A stretch of DNA of 64,000 nucleotides, taken from contig NZ_KQ948658.1 of the NCBI RefSeq assembly GCF_001514145.1, forward strand, positions 1 through 64,000, in the 5' to 3' direction. Below, one piece after another: positions 8,609 to 16,332 of this stretch. The notes below the pieces were generated by a model that was not told the DNA's origin, searched no databases, and saw only the letters and a list, made by a program, of their open reading frames with translations. The position numbers and the translations under genes were made by a program. Origin of the DNA: Streptomyces canus. GTDB taxonomy: Bacteria > Actinomycetota > Actinomycetes > Streptomycetales > Streptomycetaceae. How positions within the stretch are numbered: the first letter of the stretch is position 1; every line of letters starts with the position of its first letter.

Positions 8609-9664
8609 ATGGCAAGCCACGGAGCGCGGAGCCGAAGCGGTGGCCGGCCCACCCTCGAAGAGGTCGCCGCGCGCGCCGGCGTCGGCCGGGGCACCGTTTC
8701 CCGGGTGATCAACGGCTCGCCCCGGGTCAGCGACGCCACCCGCGCGGCGGTCGAGGCGGCGGTGGCGGAGCTCGGGTACGTCCCGAACACCGCGGCCCGG
8801 GCCCTGGCGGCCAACCGCACGGACGCGATCGCGCTGGTCGTGCCCGAACCGGAGACGCGGTTCTTCGCGGAGCCGTACTTCTCGGACATGCTGAAGGGCG
8901 TGGGGGCCGAGATCTCGGAAACCGAGATGCAGCTCCTGCTGATCTTCGCGGGTAGCGACCGCGAACGCCGGCGCCTGGCCCAGTACCTGGCGGCGCACCG
9001 GGTCGACGGCGTCCTGCTGGTGTCGGTCCACGCCGACGACCCGCTTCCCGACCTGCTGTCCCAGCTGGAGATCCCGGCGGTGATCAGCGGCCCGCGCTCG
9101 GCAGCGGAAACCCTCCCCTCCGTGGACTCCGACAACTACGGCGGCGGCCGCTCGGCCGTGGAGCACCTCCTGGCCGGCGGCCGCCGCGCGATCGCGCACA
9201 TCACCGGCCGCCTCGACGTGTACGGCGCCCAGCGCCGCGTCGACGGCTACCGGGACGCACTGCGCGACGCGGGCCACGAGGTGGACGAGCGGCTGATCGA
9301 ACCCGGCGACTTCACGGAGGAGGGCGGCCGCCGGGCGATGACGAAGCTGCTGGCCCGCCGCCCCGACCTGGACGCGGTCTTCGCCGGCTCGGACGTCATG
9401 GCGGCCGGCGCCCGCCAGGTCCTGCGCGAGGAGGGCCGGGGCATCCCCTCCGACGTGGCCCTGATCGGCTACGACGACTCGGCCATAGCGCGCCACATGG
9501 ACCCGCCCCTCACCAGCGTCCGCCAGCCCATCGAGGAGATGGGCCGCCACATGATCGACCTCCTTCTCACGGAGATCGCCGACCGCCGCCCGGCGGTCTC
9601 CCGGGGCCTGGAGCGCAGACAGGTGGTCCTGGCCACGGAACTGGTGGCGCGGGCGTCGTCCTGA
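8609..9664 (+). CDS. cebR: LacI-family cellobiose-responsive repressor CebR
   Basis: A 351-residue LacI/GalR regulator. The N-terminal helix-turn-helix reads PTLEEVAARAGVGRGTVSRVING (around 14-36), with the hinge around YVPNTAARALAANRT. The periplasmic-binding-protein-like effector domain runs from about residue 70 to the end. It represses cebEFG and bglC and is released by cello-oligosaccharides; in pathogenic relatives it also controls thaxtomin production. The start ATG 8609 follows GGGAAGGCGGAG. It is divergent from cebE across the operator-bearing region. The assignment rests on its position and the two CebR boxes as well as on the family. Confidence 0.93.
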   Translation: MASHGARSRSGGRPTLEEVAARAGVGRGTVSRVINGSPRVSDATRAAVEAAVAELGYVPNTAARALAANRTDAIALVVPEPETRFFAEPYFSDMLKGVGAEISETEMQLLLIFAGSDRERRRLAQYLAAHRVDGVLLVSVHADDPLPDLLSQLEIPAVISGPRSAAETLPSVDSDNYGGGRSAVEHLLAGGRRAIAHITGRLDVYGAQRRVDGYRDALRDAGHEVDERLIEPGDFTEEGGRRAMTKLLARRPDLDAVFAGSDVMAAGARQVLREEGRGIPSDVALIGYDDSAIARHMDPPLTSVRQPIEEMGRHMIDLLLTEIADRRPAVSRGLERRQVVLATELVARASS

Positions 9665-9708
9665 CCTCAGCGTCAAGAGGTTGAACGCAAGGATCACGCT
9701 GGAAGGTC

Positions 9709-10488
9709 ATGACTGCTCATCCTCTGCTGGACGTTGACGAGATCCCCGGGACCGAGCCGTACCTGCGGACCGTGGGCCAGGTGTTCCGTTCCTTCCGCGA
9801 ACAGGATTCCGGCTGCCTCTCCCACGGAGTCCGACTTCCCGACGGCACCCGCTGGTTCGTGAAGGAGGCCACGACCGACCGGGCCCAGCGCTCGCTCGAC
9901 CGTGCCTGGTCCTTCCACCGCACGGTCCGGCATCCGGCGATCGTCCCGCAGCTGCACCGGATCACCGTGGGAGACCGCCGTACGGCCGTCGTGATGCCGT
10001 GGCGCGACGGCGAGATCCTCTACGACCGCACCGCCCGCGCCCGCTTCCACGCCCTGCCCCTCGCCCGCGTCCACCACGCCCTGGACCGCATCCTGGACGC
10101 CCACCTCGCGGTCGAGGCGGCGGGCCAGGTCGCCGTGGATCTTTACGACGGCGCCTTCCTCTACGACTTCGCCGCCCACGAGCTCCACCTGATCGACCTG
10201 GACGAGTACCGCCCGGGCCCGTTCGCCCTGACCGAGGACCGCCTCCCGGGCTCCACCCGCTTCATGGCCCCCGAGGAGTGGCGGCGCGGCGCCACCATCG
10301 ACCTCCGCACCACCGTCCACGTCCTGGGGCGCACCGCCCGCCTCCTCCTGGACGCCGGCCCGGGCGAGGACGGCTTTCGCGGTACGGCCGCACAGCTCGC
10401 GGTCGTGGAACGGGCCACGTGTGCGGAGCCGGGTGAACGGTTCGACGGCGTACGGGAGTTGGTCGAGGCGTGGCGGGCGGTGTCGTAG
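9709..10488 (+). CDS. degenerate serine/threonine protein kinase-like protein
   Basis: A 259-residue soluble protein with a reduced protein-kinase fold. WFVKEAT gives a plausible ATP-binding Lys52. AVDLYDGAF, with Asp144, sits where the HRD catalytic loop should be; LIDLDEY (Asp163/Asp165) stands for DFG; and FMAPEEW (187-189 APE) matches the end of the activation segment. The glycine-rich loop is poor and the usual loop Asn is absent, so it may be a pseudokinase or act on an unusual substrate. No membrane segment or sensor domain follows. It starts 44 bases after cebR on the same strand but nothing in it suggests a role in sugar use. Confidence 0.65.
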   Translation: MTAHPLLDVDEIPGTEPYLRTVGQVFRSFREQDSGCLSHGVRLPDGTRWFVKEATTDRAQRSLDRAWSFHRTVRHPAIVPQLHRITVGDRRTAVVMPWRDGEILYDRTARARFHALPLARVHHALDRILDAHLAVEAAGQVAVDLYDGAFLYDFAAHELHLIDLDEYRPGPFALTEDRLPGSTRFMAPEEWRRGATIDLRTTVHVLGRTARLLLDAGPGEDGFRGTAAQLAVVERATCAEPGERFDGVRELVEAWRAVS

Positions 10489-10497
10489 CCGGGTGGC

Positions 10498-11394
10498 TCA
10501 GGCGGTCCTGAAGTAGTGGCCCGCCTCCAGGTCCGGGATCAGTGCGGGCTGCTCCGGCTGCCAGTCCAGGAGCTTCCGGGTCAGCGTGCCGGACGCGCGC
10601 ATGTCGATGGCGGCGAAACGGCCGAGCCAGCCGAAGTGGTCCGTCGCGTCCTCGGGGGCCACGCTCGTGACCGGCACCCCCAGTCCCCGCCCGACGGTCT
10701 CGGCGATCTCACGGAACGGCACACCCTCGTCCCCGATCGCGTGCAGCCGAACGCCCGCCGGGGCCGCCTCCAGGGCCAGCCGGAACAGCCGGGCCGCGTC
10801 GAGCCGGTGCACGGCCGCCCAGTGGTTGGAGCCGTCGCCCACCATGGCCGAGACGCCCTTGTCGCGCGCGAAGTCGATGAACATGGGCACGAAGCCGATG
10901 TCGCCCTCGCCGTGCACGCTCGGCGGAAGCCGCAGCACCGACGAGCGCACCCCGCGCTCGGCGAGCGCGAGCGCCGCGAACTCCGAGGCGTGCCGGTGCT
11001 TGGCGGGGGAGTCCGGGTCGGCCGGGTCCTCCTCGGTGCCGAGGCGCCCCGGTGCGGTCAGCAGCCCCGAGGTGACCACGAAGGGCTTGCCGGTCCCTTC
11101 GAGCACGGACCCGATGGCCTCGATCGCCCGCAGGTCGGCCTCGCCGGAGCTGGTCAGGTTGGTGAAGTCGTGGATGAACGCCAGGTGGGCGACCCCGTCG
11201 GCCGCCTCGGCACCCCGGCGCAGACTGTCGAGATCGTTCAGGTCCCCGCGGTGCACCTCCGCTCCCGCGGACTTCAGTGCCTCCACGGACCGGTCCGAAC
11301 GGGCCAGGCCCAGGACCTCGTGCCCGGTGTCGAGGAGTTCACGGGTGACGGCGGAACCGACGAAGCCGGTCGCACCGGTGACGAATACACGCAT
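10498..11394 (-). CDS. NAD(P)-dependent epimerase/dehydratase-type oxidoreductase (extended SDR)
   Basis: A 298-residue extended short-chain dehydrogenase. MRVFVTGATGFVGSAV at the N-terminus is the dinucleotide-binding GxxGxxG strand. I start it at ATG 11394, with AAGGA seven bases upstream, and not at the more distant in-frame codon at 11478 that would precede the Rossmann motif by 28 residues. The canonical YxxxK pair is not obvious. The protein resembles atypical SDRs acting on sugar or ketone substrates. It is divergent from a LysR gene, the usual layout for an enzyme controlled by its neighbour. Confidence 0.8.
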   Translation of the reverse strand: MRVFVTGATGFVGSAVTRELLDTGHEVLGLARSDRSVEALKSAGAEVHRGDLNDLDSLRRGAEAADGVAHLAFIHDFTNLTSSGEADLRAIEAIGSVLEGTGKPFVVTSGLLTAPGRLGTEEDPADPDSPAKHRHASEFAALALAERGVRSSVLRLPPSVHGEGDIGFVPMFIDFARDKGVSAMVGDGSNHWAAVHRLDAARLFRLALEAAPAGVRLHAIGDEGVPFREIAETVGRGLGVPVTSVAPEDATDHFGWLGRFAAIDMRASGTLTRKLLDWQPEQPALIPDLEAGHYFRTA

Positions 11395-11554
11395 GGTGAT
11401 CCTTCGCTGTGACGGGTGAGGGTCCCAGCGTGCGAAGGAGAGACCGGTCGAGTCCAAAGCTTGTTCCGCATTGCGCAATACGCATCAGGCATGACAGCAG
11501 ATGGCAGCCGTTTCAGCGGGAGACCGGGCGCGAACCCGGGCGTACGCTTCGGGC
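11395..11554. promoter_or_regulatory. divergent SDR/lysR promoter region with a 10-bp palindrome and a duplicated -10/start module
   Basis: ATTGCGCAAT at 11470-11479 is a perfect palindrome placed between the divergent genes and is a candidate LysR-family binding site. A 17-base module, TACGCATCAGGCATGAC (11479-11495), recurs as TACGCTTCGGGCATGAC (11543-11559), 15 of 17 identical. The second copy contains a -10-like TACGCT six bases before the lysR ATG. Confidence 0.5.
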
Positions 11555-12430
11555 ATGACCGACCTCGACCTCCGGCTGGTCCGGTACTTCACGGCCGTCG
11601 CCGAGCACCGGCACTTCGGCCGGGCCGCCGACGCGCTGCACATCACCCAGCCGTCGCTGAGCCGGCAGATCCAGCGGCTGGAGCAGCAACTGGGCGCGCG
11701 ACTGCTGGAGCGGACCCCGCAGGGGAGCGGGCTCACCGAGGCGGGGGAGGTCTTCCTGCCCCGCGCGAAGGCGCTGCTGCGCTCGGCGGCCCAGGCGGCG
11801 AACCTTGCCCGGGCGGCCGCCGAGCCGAGCCGGATCACCGTGGGGTACACGGCGGGCATCATCGTCACCCCGGCGGTGCGCGCACTGCGCGAGCGCTTCC
11901 CGGACGCCGACGTCAGGACCGCACACGTCGACTGGGGCGAGCGGACCACGGCCCTGCCCGAGCTCAAGGTCGACGTACTGGTGACCCGGCTGCCCTTCCC
12001 GACCGACGGGGCGCAGGTGACGGTCCTCTACGACGAGCCCCGGGTCCTGGTGCTCCCGGTCGGTCACCGCCTCGCCGGCAAGGAGTCCGTCACCCTCGAC
12101 GACATCGCCGACGAGCCCCTGGTCCGGGTGGCCGACCCGGTCTGGAACGCGTACTGGCGCATCGACCCCCGGCCGGACGGCCGACCGGCACCCGACGGTC
12201 CCCTGGCCGACGCCCTGGAGGACAAGTTCGAACTCGTCGCCTCGGGACAGGCCCTGGCCATCACGGCGTTGCCCCGGGCCGGTGCGCTCCGCCCCGACGT
12301 CACCGCGGTCCCGCTGCACGGTGTCGACCCGGCCCATGTGGTCCTCGCGACCCGTGCCGAGGAGCGGAGCCGGCTGGTCGCGGCCTTCCGCAAGGCCGCG
12401 CGCGCCTTGCTCAGGGCGTCCGACTCCTGA
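11555..12430 (+). CDS. LysR-family transcriptional regulator
   Basis: A 291-residue LysR regulator. Residues 1-60 form the winged helix-turn-helix (LVRYFTAVAEHRHFGRAADA and LHITQPSLSRQIQRLEQQLG). A co-inducer-binding domain of two Rossmann-like lobes follows (ITVGYTAGIIVTPAVRALRERFP onward). I start it at ATG 11555; no Shine-Dalgarno precedes it, but TACGCT at 11543-11548 is spaced for a leaderless transcript. It most likely controls the divergent SDR gene and itself. The effector is unknown. Confidence 0.88.
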   Translation: MTDLDLRLVRYFTAVAEHRHFGRAADALHITQPSLSRQIQRLEQQLGARLLERTPQGSGLTEAGEVFLPRAKALLRSAAQAANLARAAAEPSRITVGYTAGIIVTPAVRALRERFPDADVRTAHVDWGERTTALPELKVDVLVTRLPFPTDGAQVTVLYDEPRVLVLPVGHRLAGKESVTLDDIADEPLVRVADPVWNAYWRIDPRPDGRPAPDGPLADALEDKFELVASGQALAITALPRAGALRPDVTAVPLHGVDPAHVVLATRAEERSRLVAAFRKAARALLRASDS

Positions 12431-12434
12431 AACG

Positions 12435-12476
12435 ACCTCAGCCGGTGACCCTGTCTCCAGGATCACCGGCTGAGGT
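12435..12476. terminator. 14-bp terminator hairpin after lysR
   Basis: ACCTCAGCCGGTGA (12435-12448) pairs perfectly with TCACCGGCTGAGGT (12463-12476) across a 14-base loop. It begins five bases after the lysR stop and ends four bases before the 3' end of the oppositely oriented tRNA gene, so it can serve both. Confidence 0.8.
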
Positions 12477-12479
12477 GAG

Positions 12480-12555
12480 TGGGGTGAGTGACGGGACTTG
12501 AACCCGCGGCCACCTGGACCACAACCAGGTGCTCTACCAACTGAGCTACACCCAC
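12480..12555 (-). tRNA. tRNA-His (anticodon GTG)
   Basis: The minus strand folds into a full cloverleaf: acceptor GTGGGTG with CACTCAC, the D-arm GCTC...GAGC, anticodon stem-loop CCTGG-TTGTGGT-CCAGG with GTG anticodon, and the T-arm CGGG-TTCAAGT-CCCG. The discriminator is C73 and the base before position 1 is G, the histidine-specific G-1:C73 pair. CCA is encoded (12480-12482). No integrase or flanking repeat is present, so the locus is not occupied by an integrative element. Confidence 0.97.
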
Positions 12556-12633
12556 CATGTTCGGCTGTCCTGGGTTTCCCCGACCGGCCGAGAAAAAGTG
12601 TACAGGGTCTGAAGGGGTGCTCGCGCCCGGCTT

Positions 12634-13236
12634 TTACCGCCCAGGCAGAACGTGCTTCGCGGCGATCGTCTTCGCGGTGTCGGAGTCGGGTCCGGGCTGC
12701 GGGACGAAGATCGCCTCGCGGTAGTAGCGCAGCTCCGCGATGGATTCGCGGATGTCGGCGAGGGCGCGGTGGTTGCCGTTCTTCTCCGGGCTGTTGAAGT
12801 AGGCCCGCGGGTACCAGCGCCGGGCGAGTTCCTTGACGGAGCTGACGTCCACGATCCGGTAGTGGAGGTAGTCCTCCAGGGTGGGCATGTCCCGGAGCAG
12901 GAAACCGCGGTCGGTGCCGACGGAGTTGCCGCACAGCGGGGCCTTGCCGGGTTCCTTGACGTGCTCGCGGACGTAGGAGAGGACCTGGTCCTCGGCGTCG
13001 GCGAGCGTCGTGCCGCCGGACAGCTCCGTGAGCAGTCCGGACGCGGTGTGCATCTGACGCACCACCTCCGGCATCGTCTCCAGCGCCTGGTCCGGCGGGC
13101 GGATGACGATGTCCACACCGTCGCCGAGCACGTTGAGCTCGGAGTCGGTGACGAGGGCGGCAACCTCGATGAGCGCGTCGTCGGACAGCGAGAGGCCGGT
13201 CATCTCGCAGTCGATCCACACCATGCGATCGTTCAT
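12634..13236 (-). CDS. orn: oligoribonuclease
   Basis: A 200-residue DEDDh 3'-5' exoribonuclease that degrades di- to pentanucleotides, including pGpG from c-di-GMP turnover. All catalytic residues are visible: Asp9 and Glu11 in IDCEMTG, Asp109 in GTDRGF, and His156 and Asp161 in [10 protein letters not shown]. Its length matches the family, with a short C-terminal extension. It lies downstream of adpA on the same strand, the conserved Streptomyces order, but a strong hairpin separates them. In Streptomyces this gene (ornA) is needed for normal growth and aerial mycelium formation. Confidence 0.96.
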   Translation of the reverse strand: MNDRMVWIDCEMTGLSLSDDALIEVAALVTDSELNVLGDGVDIVIRPPDQALETMPEVVRQMHTASGLLTELSGGTTLADAEDQVLSYVREHVKEPGKAPLCGNSVGTDRGFLLRDMPTLEDYLHYRIVDVSSVKELARRWYPRAYFNSPEKNGNHRALADIRESIAELRYYREAIFVPQPGPDSDTAKTIAAKHVLPGR

Positions 13237-13296
13237 GCGAACACCCTACGGCTGACGTCTGCTTTTGTGGTGCCCCGCGTCGGCGCGAGCACCGGT

Positions 13297-13330
13297 GACA
13301 CCGGGCGGGCCGGGTGGCCCGCCCGGTGTC
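13297..13330 (-). terminator. 15-bp terminator hairpin after adpA
   Basis: GACACCGGGCGGGCC (13297-13311) pairs perfectly with GGCCCGCCCGGTGTC (13316-13330) around a GGGT loop, six bases beyond the adpA stop. It should end adpA messages and leave orn to its own promoter. Confidence 0.78.
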
Positions 13331-13336
13331 GGGACG

Positions 13337-14560
13337 TCACGTGCCGCTGCGCTGCCCCGGCAGGCTCGCCCGGCCGCCGACGTACAGCTCACGGCCGTTC
13401 TCGGAGGGCGGGCCCACGGGGGCCGGGGTGCGGCGGCTCTGGATCGGCACCGGACCGCTGTCCGGGTGCAGCTGCACCGGCGGGCTGGGCGCGGGACCGG
13501 TCGGACCCACCGAGCCGTCGCTGTCCACCGGCTTGTCGCCCTGCGGACGGCGGGCCCGGTACGCGGCCCGGTAGGCGGCCGGGGACGAGCCCAGCTGCCG
13601 CCGGAAGTGCCCGCGCAGCGCCACCGGCGAGCGGAAGCCGCAGCGGCCCGCGACCTCGTCCACCGAGTAGTCGGACGTCTCCAGCAGCCGCTGCGCCTGC
13701 AGCACCCGCTGCGTGATGAGCCACTGCAGCGGGGCCGAACCCGTCAGCGAGCGGAACCGGCGGTCGAACGTACGACGGCTCATGTACGCCCGCGCCGCCA
13801 GCGTCTCCACGTCGAACTGCTCGTGGAGGTGCTCCAGCGCCCAGGCGACGACCTCGGCGAGCGGGTCGGCGCCGATCTCCTCTGGTAAAGACCTGTCGAG
13901 GTAGCGCTCCTGACCGCCCGAGCGGCGCGGCGGGACCACCAGCCGGCGGGCCAGCGCGCCGGCCGCCTCGTTGCCGTGGTCCGTCCGCACGATGTGGAGA
14001 CAGAGGTCGATTCCGGCCGCGGTACCGGCCGAGGTCAGTACGTCGCCGTCGTCCACGAAGAGTTCTCGTGGATCGACGTGCACCGACGGGTAGCGCTTGG
14101 CCAGCGTCGGTGCGTACATCCAGTGTGTGGTCGCGGGGCGGCCGTCCAGCAGGCCCGCCGCGGCCAGAACGAAGGCGCCGGTGCACAGGCCGACGATGCG
14201 GGCACCCTCCTCGTGCGCCCGGCGCAGAGCGTCGAGCGCCTCCTCCGGCGGCGGTGAAGTGATCGAGCGCCAGGCCGGTACGACGACCGTGCCGGCGCGT
14301 GAGATCGCTTCCAGGCCATGCGGTGCGGTGAGTTCCAGGCCCCCTGTGGTCCGCAGTGGGCCTTCTTCGCCGCCGCACACCAAAAGGCGGTAGCGCGGTA
14401 CGCCGGCGTCCTGGCGGTCAATCCCGAACACCGACAACGGTATGGAACTCTCGAAGATGGGGCCGCCGCTGAACAGCAGCACCGCGACGATCTCCTTGCG
14501 GCGTCGCCCGGAAAGCTTCCGGGCCGCGGCTTCCGGCGCGGCAGTGGAGTCGTGGCTCAT
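13337..14560 (-). CDS. adpA: AdpA, AraC/XylS-family master regulator of development
   Basis: A 407-residue regulator with an N-terminal DJ-1/PfpI (GATase1-like) dimerisation domain at about 25-190 and a C-terminal AraC double helix-turn-helix at about 240-340 (LAARAYMSRRTFDRRFRSLTG; DEVAGRCGFRSPVALRGHFRR). It is the A-factor-cascade transcription factor that switches on morphological differentiation and secondary metabolism. Leu225, in the linker between the domains, is encoded by TTA (complement of 13886-13888), so its translation depends on the bldA tRNA, as in other Streptomyces adpA genes. The C-terminal 65 residues are Pro/Gly-rich and low complexity. A purine-rich GAGGGGGG stands about 12 bases before the ATG. 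Neighbours orn and a small membrane protein are syntenic with S. coelicolor. Confidence 0.96.
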   Translation of the reverse strand: MSHDSTAAPEAAARKLSGRRRKEIVAVLLFSGGPIFESSIPLSVFGIDRQDAGVPRYRLLVCGGEEGPLRTTGGLELTAPHGLEAISRAGTVVVPAWRSITSPPPEEALDALRRAHEEGARIVGLCTGAFVLAAAGLLDGRPATTHWMYAPTLAKRYPSVHVDPRELFVDDGDVLTSAGTAAGIDLCLHIVRTDHGNEAAGALARRLVVPPRRSGGQERYLDRSLPEEIGADPLAEVVAWALEHLHEQFDVETLAARAYMSRRTFDRRFRSLTGSAPLQWLITQRVLQAQRLLETSDYSVDEVAGRCGFRSPVALRGHFRRQLGSSPAAYRAAYRARRPQGDKPVDSDGSVGPTGPAPSPPVQLHPDSGPVPIQSRRTPAPVGPPSENGRELYVGGRASLPGQRSGT

Positions 14561-14946
14561 ACTGCTAAGCCCCCCTCGGTGGTCGCGGCGCCCCTAACTT
14601 GTCGGGCATGTCGCTCCAGCACGTTTCCCCTCGGTCCTGCACGAGTCCCCCGCCGTAAGACGTCAAGATCGAATCTACTGTGTCCCGTCGTGTCGGCGTG
14701 ACCAGTTCGTCATCCGGCACATTGTCGACATGGCAACTTGGCGTAAAGCATTCGATCACGAAGCGTTGCACTCGTGGGCCGTGCAGGGAAGTGCGCCTTG
14801 TGGCAGTGGCTAATCCACGTAGGGTGCGCAGGGCCCCGGAGACCCTATCCGTGCAGGTGGAACGGGGGTTGAGGGGTGGTTGGCCCAAGGGACACGCCCA
14901 AGGCGGAAGTTGGCTGAAAAGAATCGTCCGGGTGCATGGAAACCGG
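14561..14946. promoter_or_regulatory. adpA upstream region, 386 bases without a gene
   Basis: The stretch is less GC-rich than its surroundings, especially 14640-14770, which fits an extended regulatory region and untranslated leader for adpA. The adpA promoter must lie here. I could not identify a convincing autoregulatory AdpA site or gamma-butyrolactone-receptor site by eye. The small membrane protein gene ends at 14947 on the same strand. Confidence 0.5.
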
Positions 14947-15252
14947 TCAGCCGACCGGTGTATTTCCCCCGGTGTGACGACCGCCTCGATGGGCCCCGGC
15001 GCCGCTCCTGTGATGACGGCCACGACGGGGCGCCCGCTCCTCCGCCCGCAGGCGGGCCGCGCCGCGTTCCGACTGGCGCAGGAGGATACGGCAGACGGCC
15101 GTGACGGCGGCGAGACCGAGGGCCGTGCCCGCCGCGCCGGCCAGCGAGGTGCCGTAGCAGACGAGGACCACGGGGACGAGGACGCAGCTGAAGGCCGCCC
15201 AGCGGACCACGTCCGTCGTGGAGTCCTCGGAGGGCGGTCGGTGTCCGGTCAT
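14947..15252 (-). CDS. small membrane protein
   Basis: A 101-residue protein. Residues 18-60 are hydrophobic and likely form two closely spaced membrane segments (WAAFSCVLVPVVLVCYG and AAGTALGLAAVTAVCRILL). The last 40 residues are Arg/His/Gly-rich and positively charged, probably cytoplasmic. The ATG at 15252 follows GGGAG eight bases upstream. It precedes adpA on the same strand by 386 bases, a position conserved with S. coelicolor. No function can be assigned. Confidence 0.72.
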   Translation of the reverse strand: MTGHRPPSEDSTTDVVRWAAFSCVLVPVVLVCYGTSLAGAAGTALGLAAVTAVCRILLRQSERGAARLRAEERAPRRGRHHRSGAGAHRGGRHTGGNTPVG

Positions 15253-15589
15253 CGCGTGCTCCCTGTGGCGTCTCCCTGCGGGGTGGCTCAGGGAGGTCAA
15301 CGCGCGTTCGACCGGTCGGTCACTGTATCGAGGGGCCGTCCGGCGGGTCCGGGGCAGGAGCGGCCACGTGAACCCTGCGCAAACCGCCTGTACGACGCAG
15401 CAACCATTGCGTGACGGGCACCCCCTCGTGCATGCTCCCTGGAACCCCCACGGACCGAGGGCGGGCGCTGGGCGAAGGAGGCTTGCCGCCGTACCCTTGG
15501 GGGTATGGGGTTGGGAAGATGATTCCCGGACACAGCTCCGCCGCACACTGTCGTCCCTCCCACACAAGGATCACAACGCCGAGACAGCC
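15253..15589. promoter_or_regulatory. intergenic region before the universal stress gene, with TACCC-N4-GGGTA at 15492-15505
   Basis: This 337-base divergent region carries no gene I can support. TACCC TTGG GGGTA at 15492-15505 is a perfect 5+5 inverted repeat about 85 bases upstream of the stress protein start. It resembles the GC-rich TACCC/GGGTA half-sites of CsoR-type metal sensors. AAGGA at 15566-15570 lies too far (20 bases) from the ATG to be a good ribosome binding site. Confidence 0.4.
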
Positions 15590-16117
15590 ATGGCCGGTCA
15601 CGAATTCTTCGAACCAGCGGACCGCAAGCGGCCCGTCGCCGATCCCACGGCGGCCGAGCCCCTGGCGGCGGAAGAGCCACGCCACTCCTGCGACCCCGCC
15701 TTCAAGCACGGCGTCGTGGTCGGCTTCGACGGCTCCACCTCCAGCGAGCGCGCCCTCGCGTACGCGATCGGCATGGCCCATCGCTCCGGCTCGGGCCTGA
15801 TCATCGTGCATGTCGCCAACCGGCTGCCCACCACCGTGTGGGCCGGCTGCGAGCCACCGGTCTTCGTCGACGTGCCGGATCACCGCACCGAGGTGCTCGG
15901 CCTCGAGCTCGCCTGCGCCGACTACCTGGCCGAGGTGCCCTGGATCCTCGTCGAGCGCGGCGGGGACATCTGCCACGAGCTCGAGGAGGTCGGGCGGGAG
16001 TACGAGGCGGACGCGATCGTCGTCGGCTCCACCCATGGCATCGTGGGGCGCATCTTCGGCTCTGTCGCTGGGCGGCTCGCCAAGCGGGCGAAGCGGCCCG
16101 TCATCGTCATCCCGTAA
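15590..16117 (+). CDS. universal stress protein (UspA family)
   Basis: A 175-residue single-domain Usp. After a 40-residue acidic N-terminus the Rossmann-like fold begins with KHGVVVGFDGSTSSERALAYA and ends with DAIVVGSTHGIVGRIFGSVAG followed by RPVIVIP. The nucleotide-binding glycine motif is present but shorter between its glycines than the canonical G-2X-G-9X-G(S/T), so ATP binding is uncertain. Such proteins are typically induced by starvation, hypoxia or redox stress. The start ATG 15590 lacks a clear ribosome binding site. The gene converges on glmS. Confidence 0.88.
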   Translation: MAGHEFFEPADRKRPVADPTAAEPLAAEEPRHSCDPAFKHGVVVGFDGSTSSERALAYAIGMAHRSGSGLIIVHVANRLPTTVWAGCEPPVFVDVPDHRTEVLGLELACADYLAEVPWILVERGGDICHELEEVGREYEADAIVVGSTHGIVGRIFGSVAGRLAKRAKRPVIVIP

Positions 16118-16277
16118 CTCGCCCTTCCCCCAGGTGAGATGGGTAAATCTACTCGTGCGTAGAGGTGTTTGTGCCCTTGTGAAGGGCATATAGCGGTCAC
16201 CGCACCACTGCTGCCGGCCGGGGCGTGACGGCCACCGGTCAGCTGCGCGGGCCGGGAGTCGGGCGGCTTCCCGGCGA

Positions 16278-16320
16278 TGAAAACGGACCCCCGTGAACGG
16301 TGGATCACGTGGGGTCCGTT
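16278..16320 (-). terminator. Rho-independent terminator of glmS
   Basis: AACGGACCCC...CGTGA (16282-16296) pairs with TCACG...GGGGTCCGTT (16305-16320) with a single bulged base and an 8-base loop. On the minus strand the stem ends in TTTTC (16278-16283), giving a short U-tract 12 bases after the glmS stop. This is one of the few hairpins here with a U-tract. Confidence 0.85.
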
Positions 16321-16332
16321 GTCTTCGGGGTG

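Noticed and set aside
11491..11554. Start of lysR at the first ATG copy (11491) or at the in-frame codon at 11501
   Set aside because: 11491 is out of frame with the LysR domain, and the 18-residue extension from 11501 has no family counterpart.
12480..12556. tRNA-His as an integration site for a mobile element
   Set aside because: No integrase, excisionase or duplicated tRNA 3' end is found within the neighbouring kilobases.
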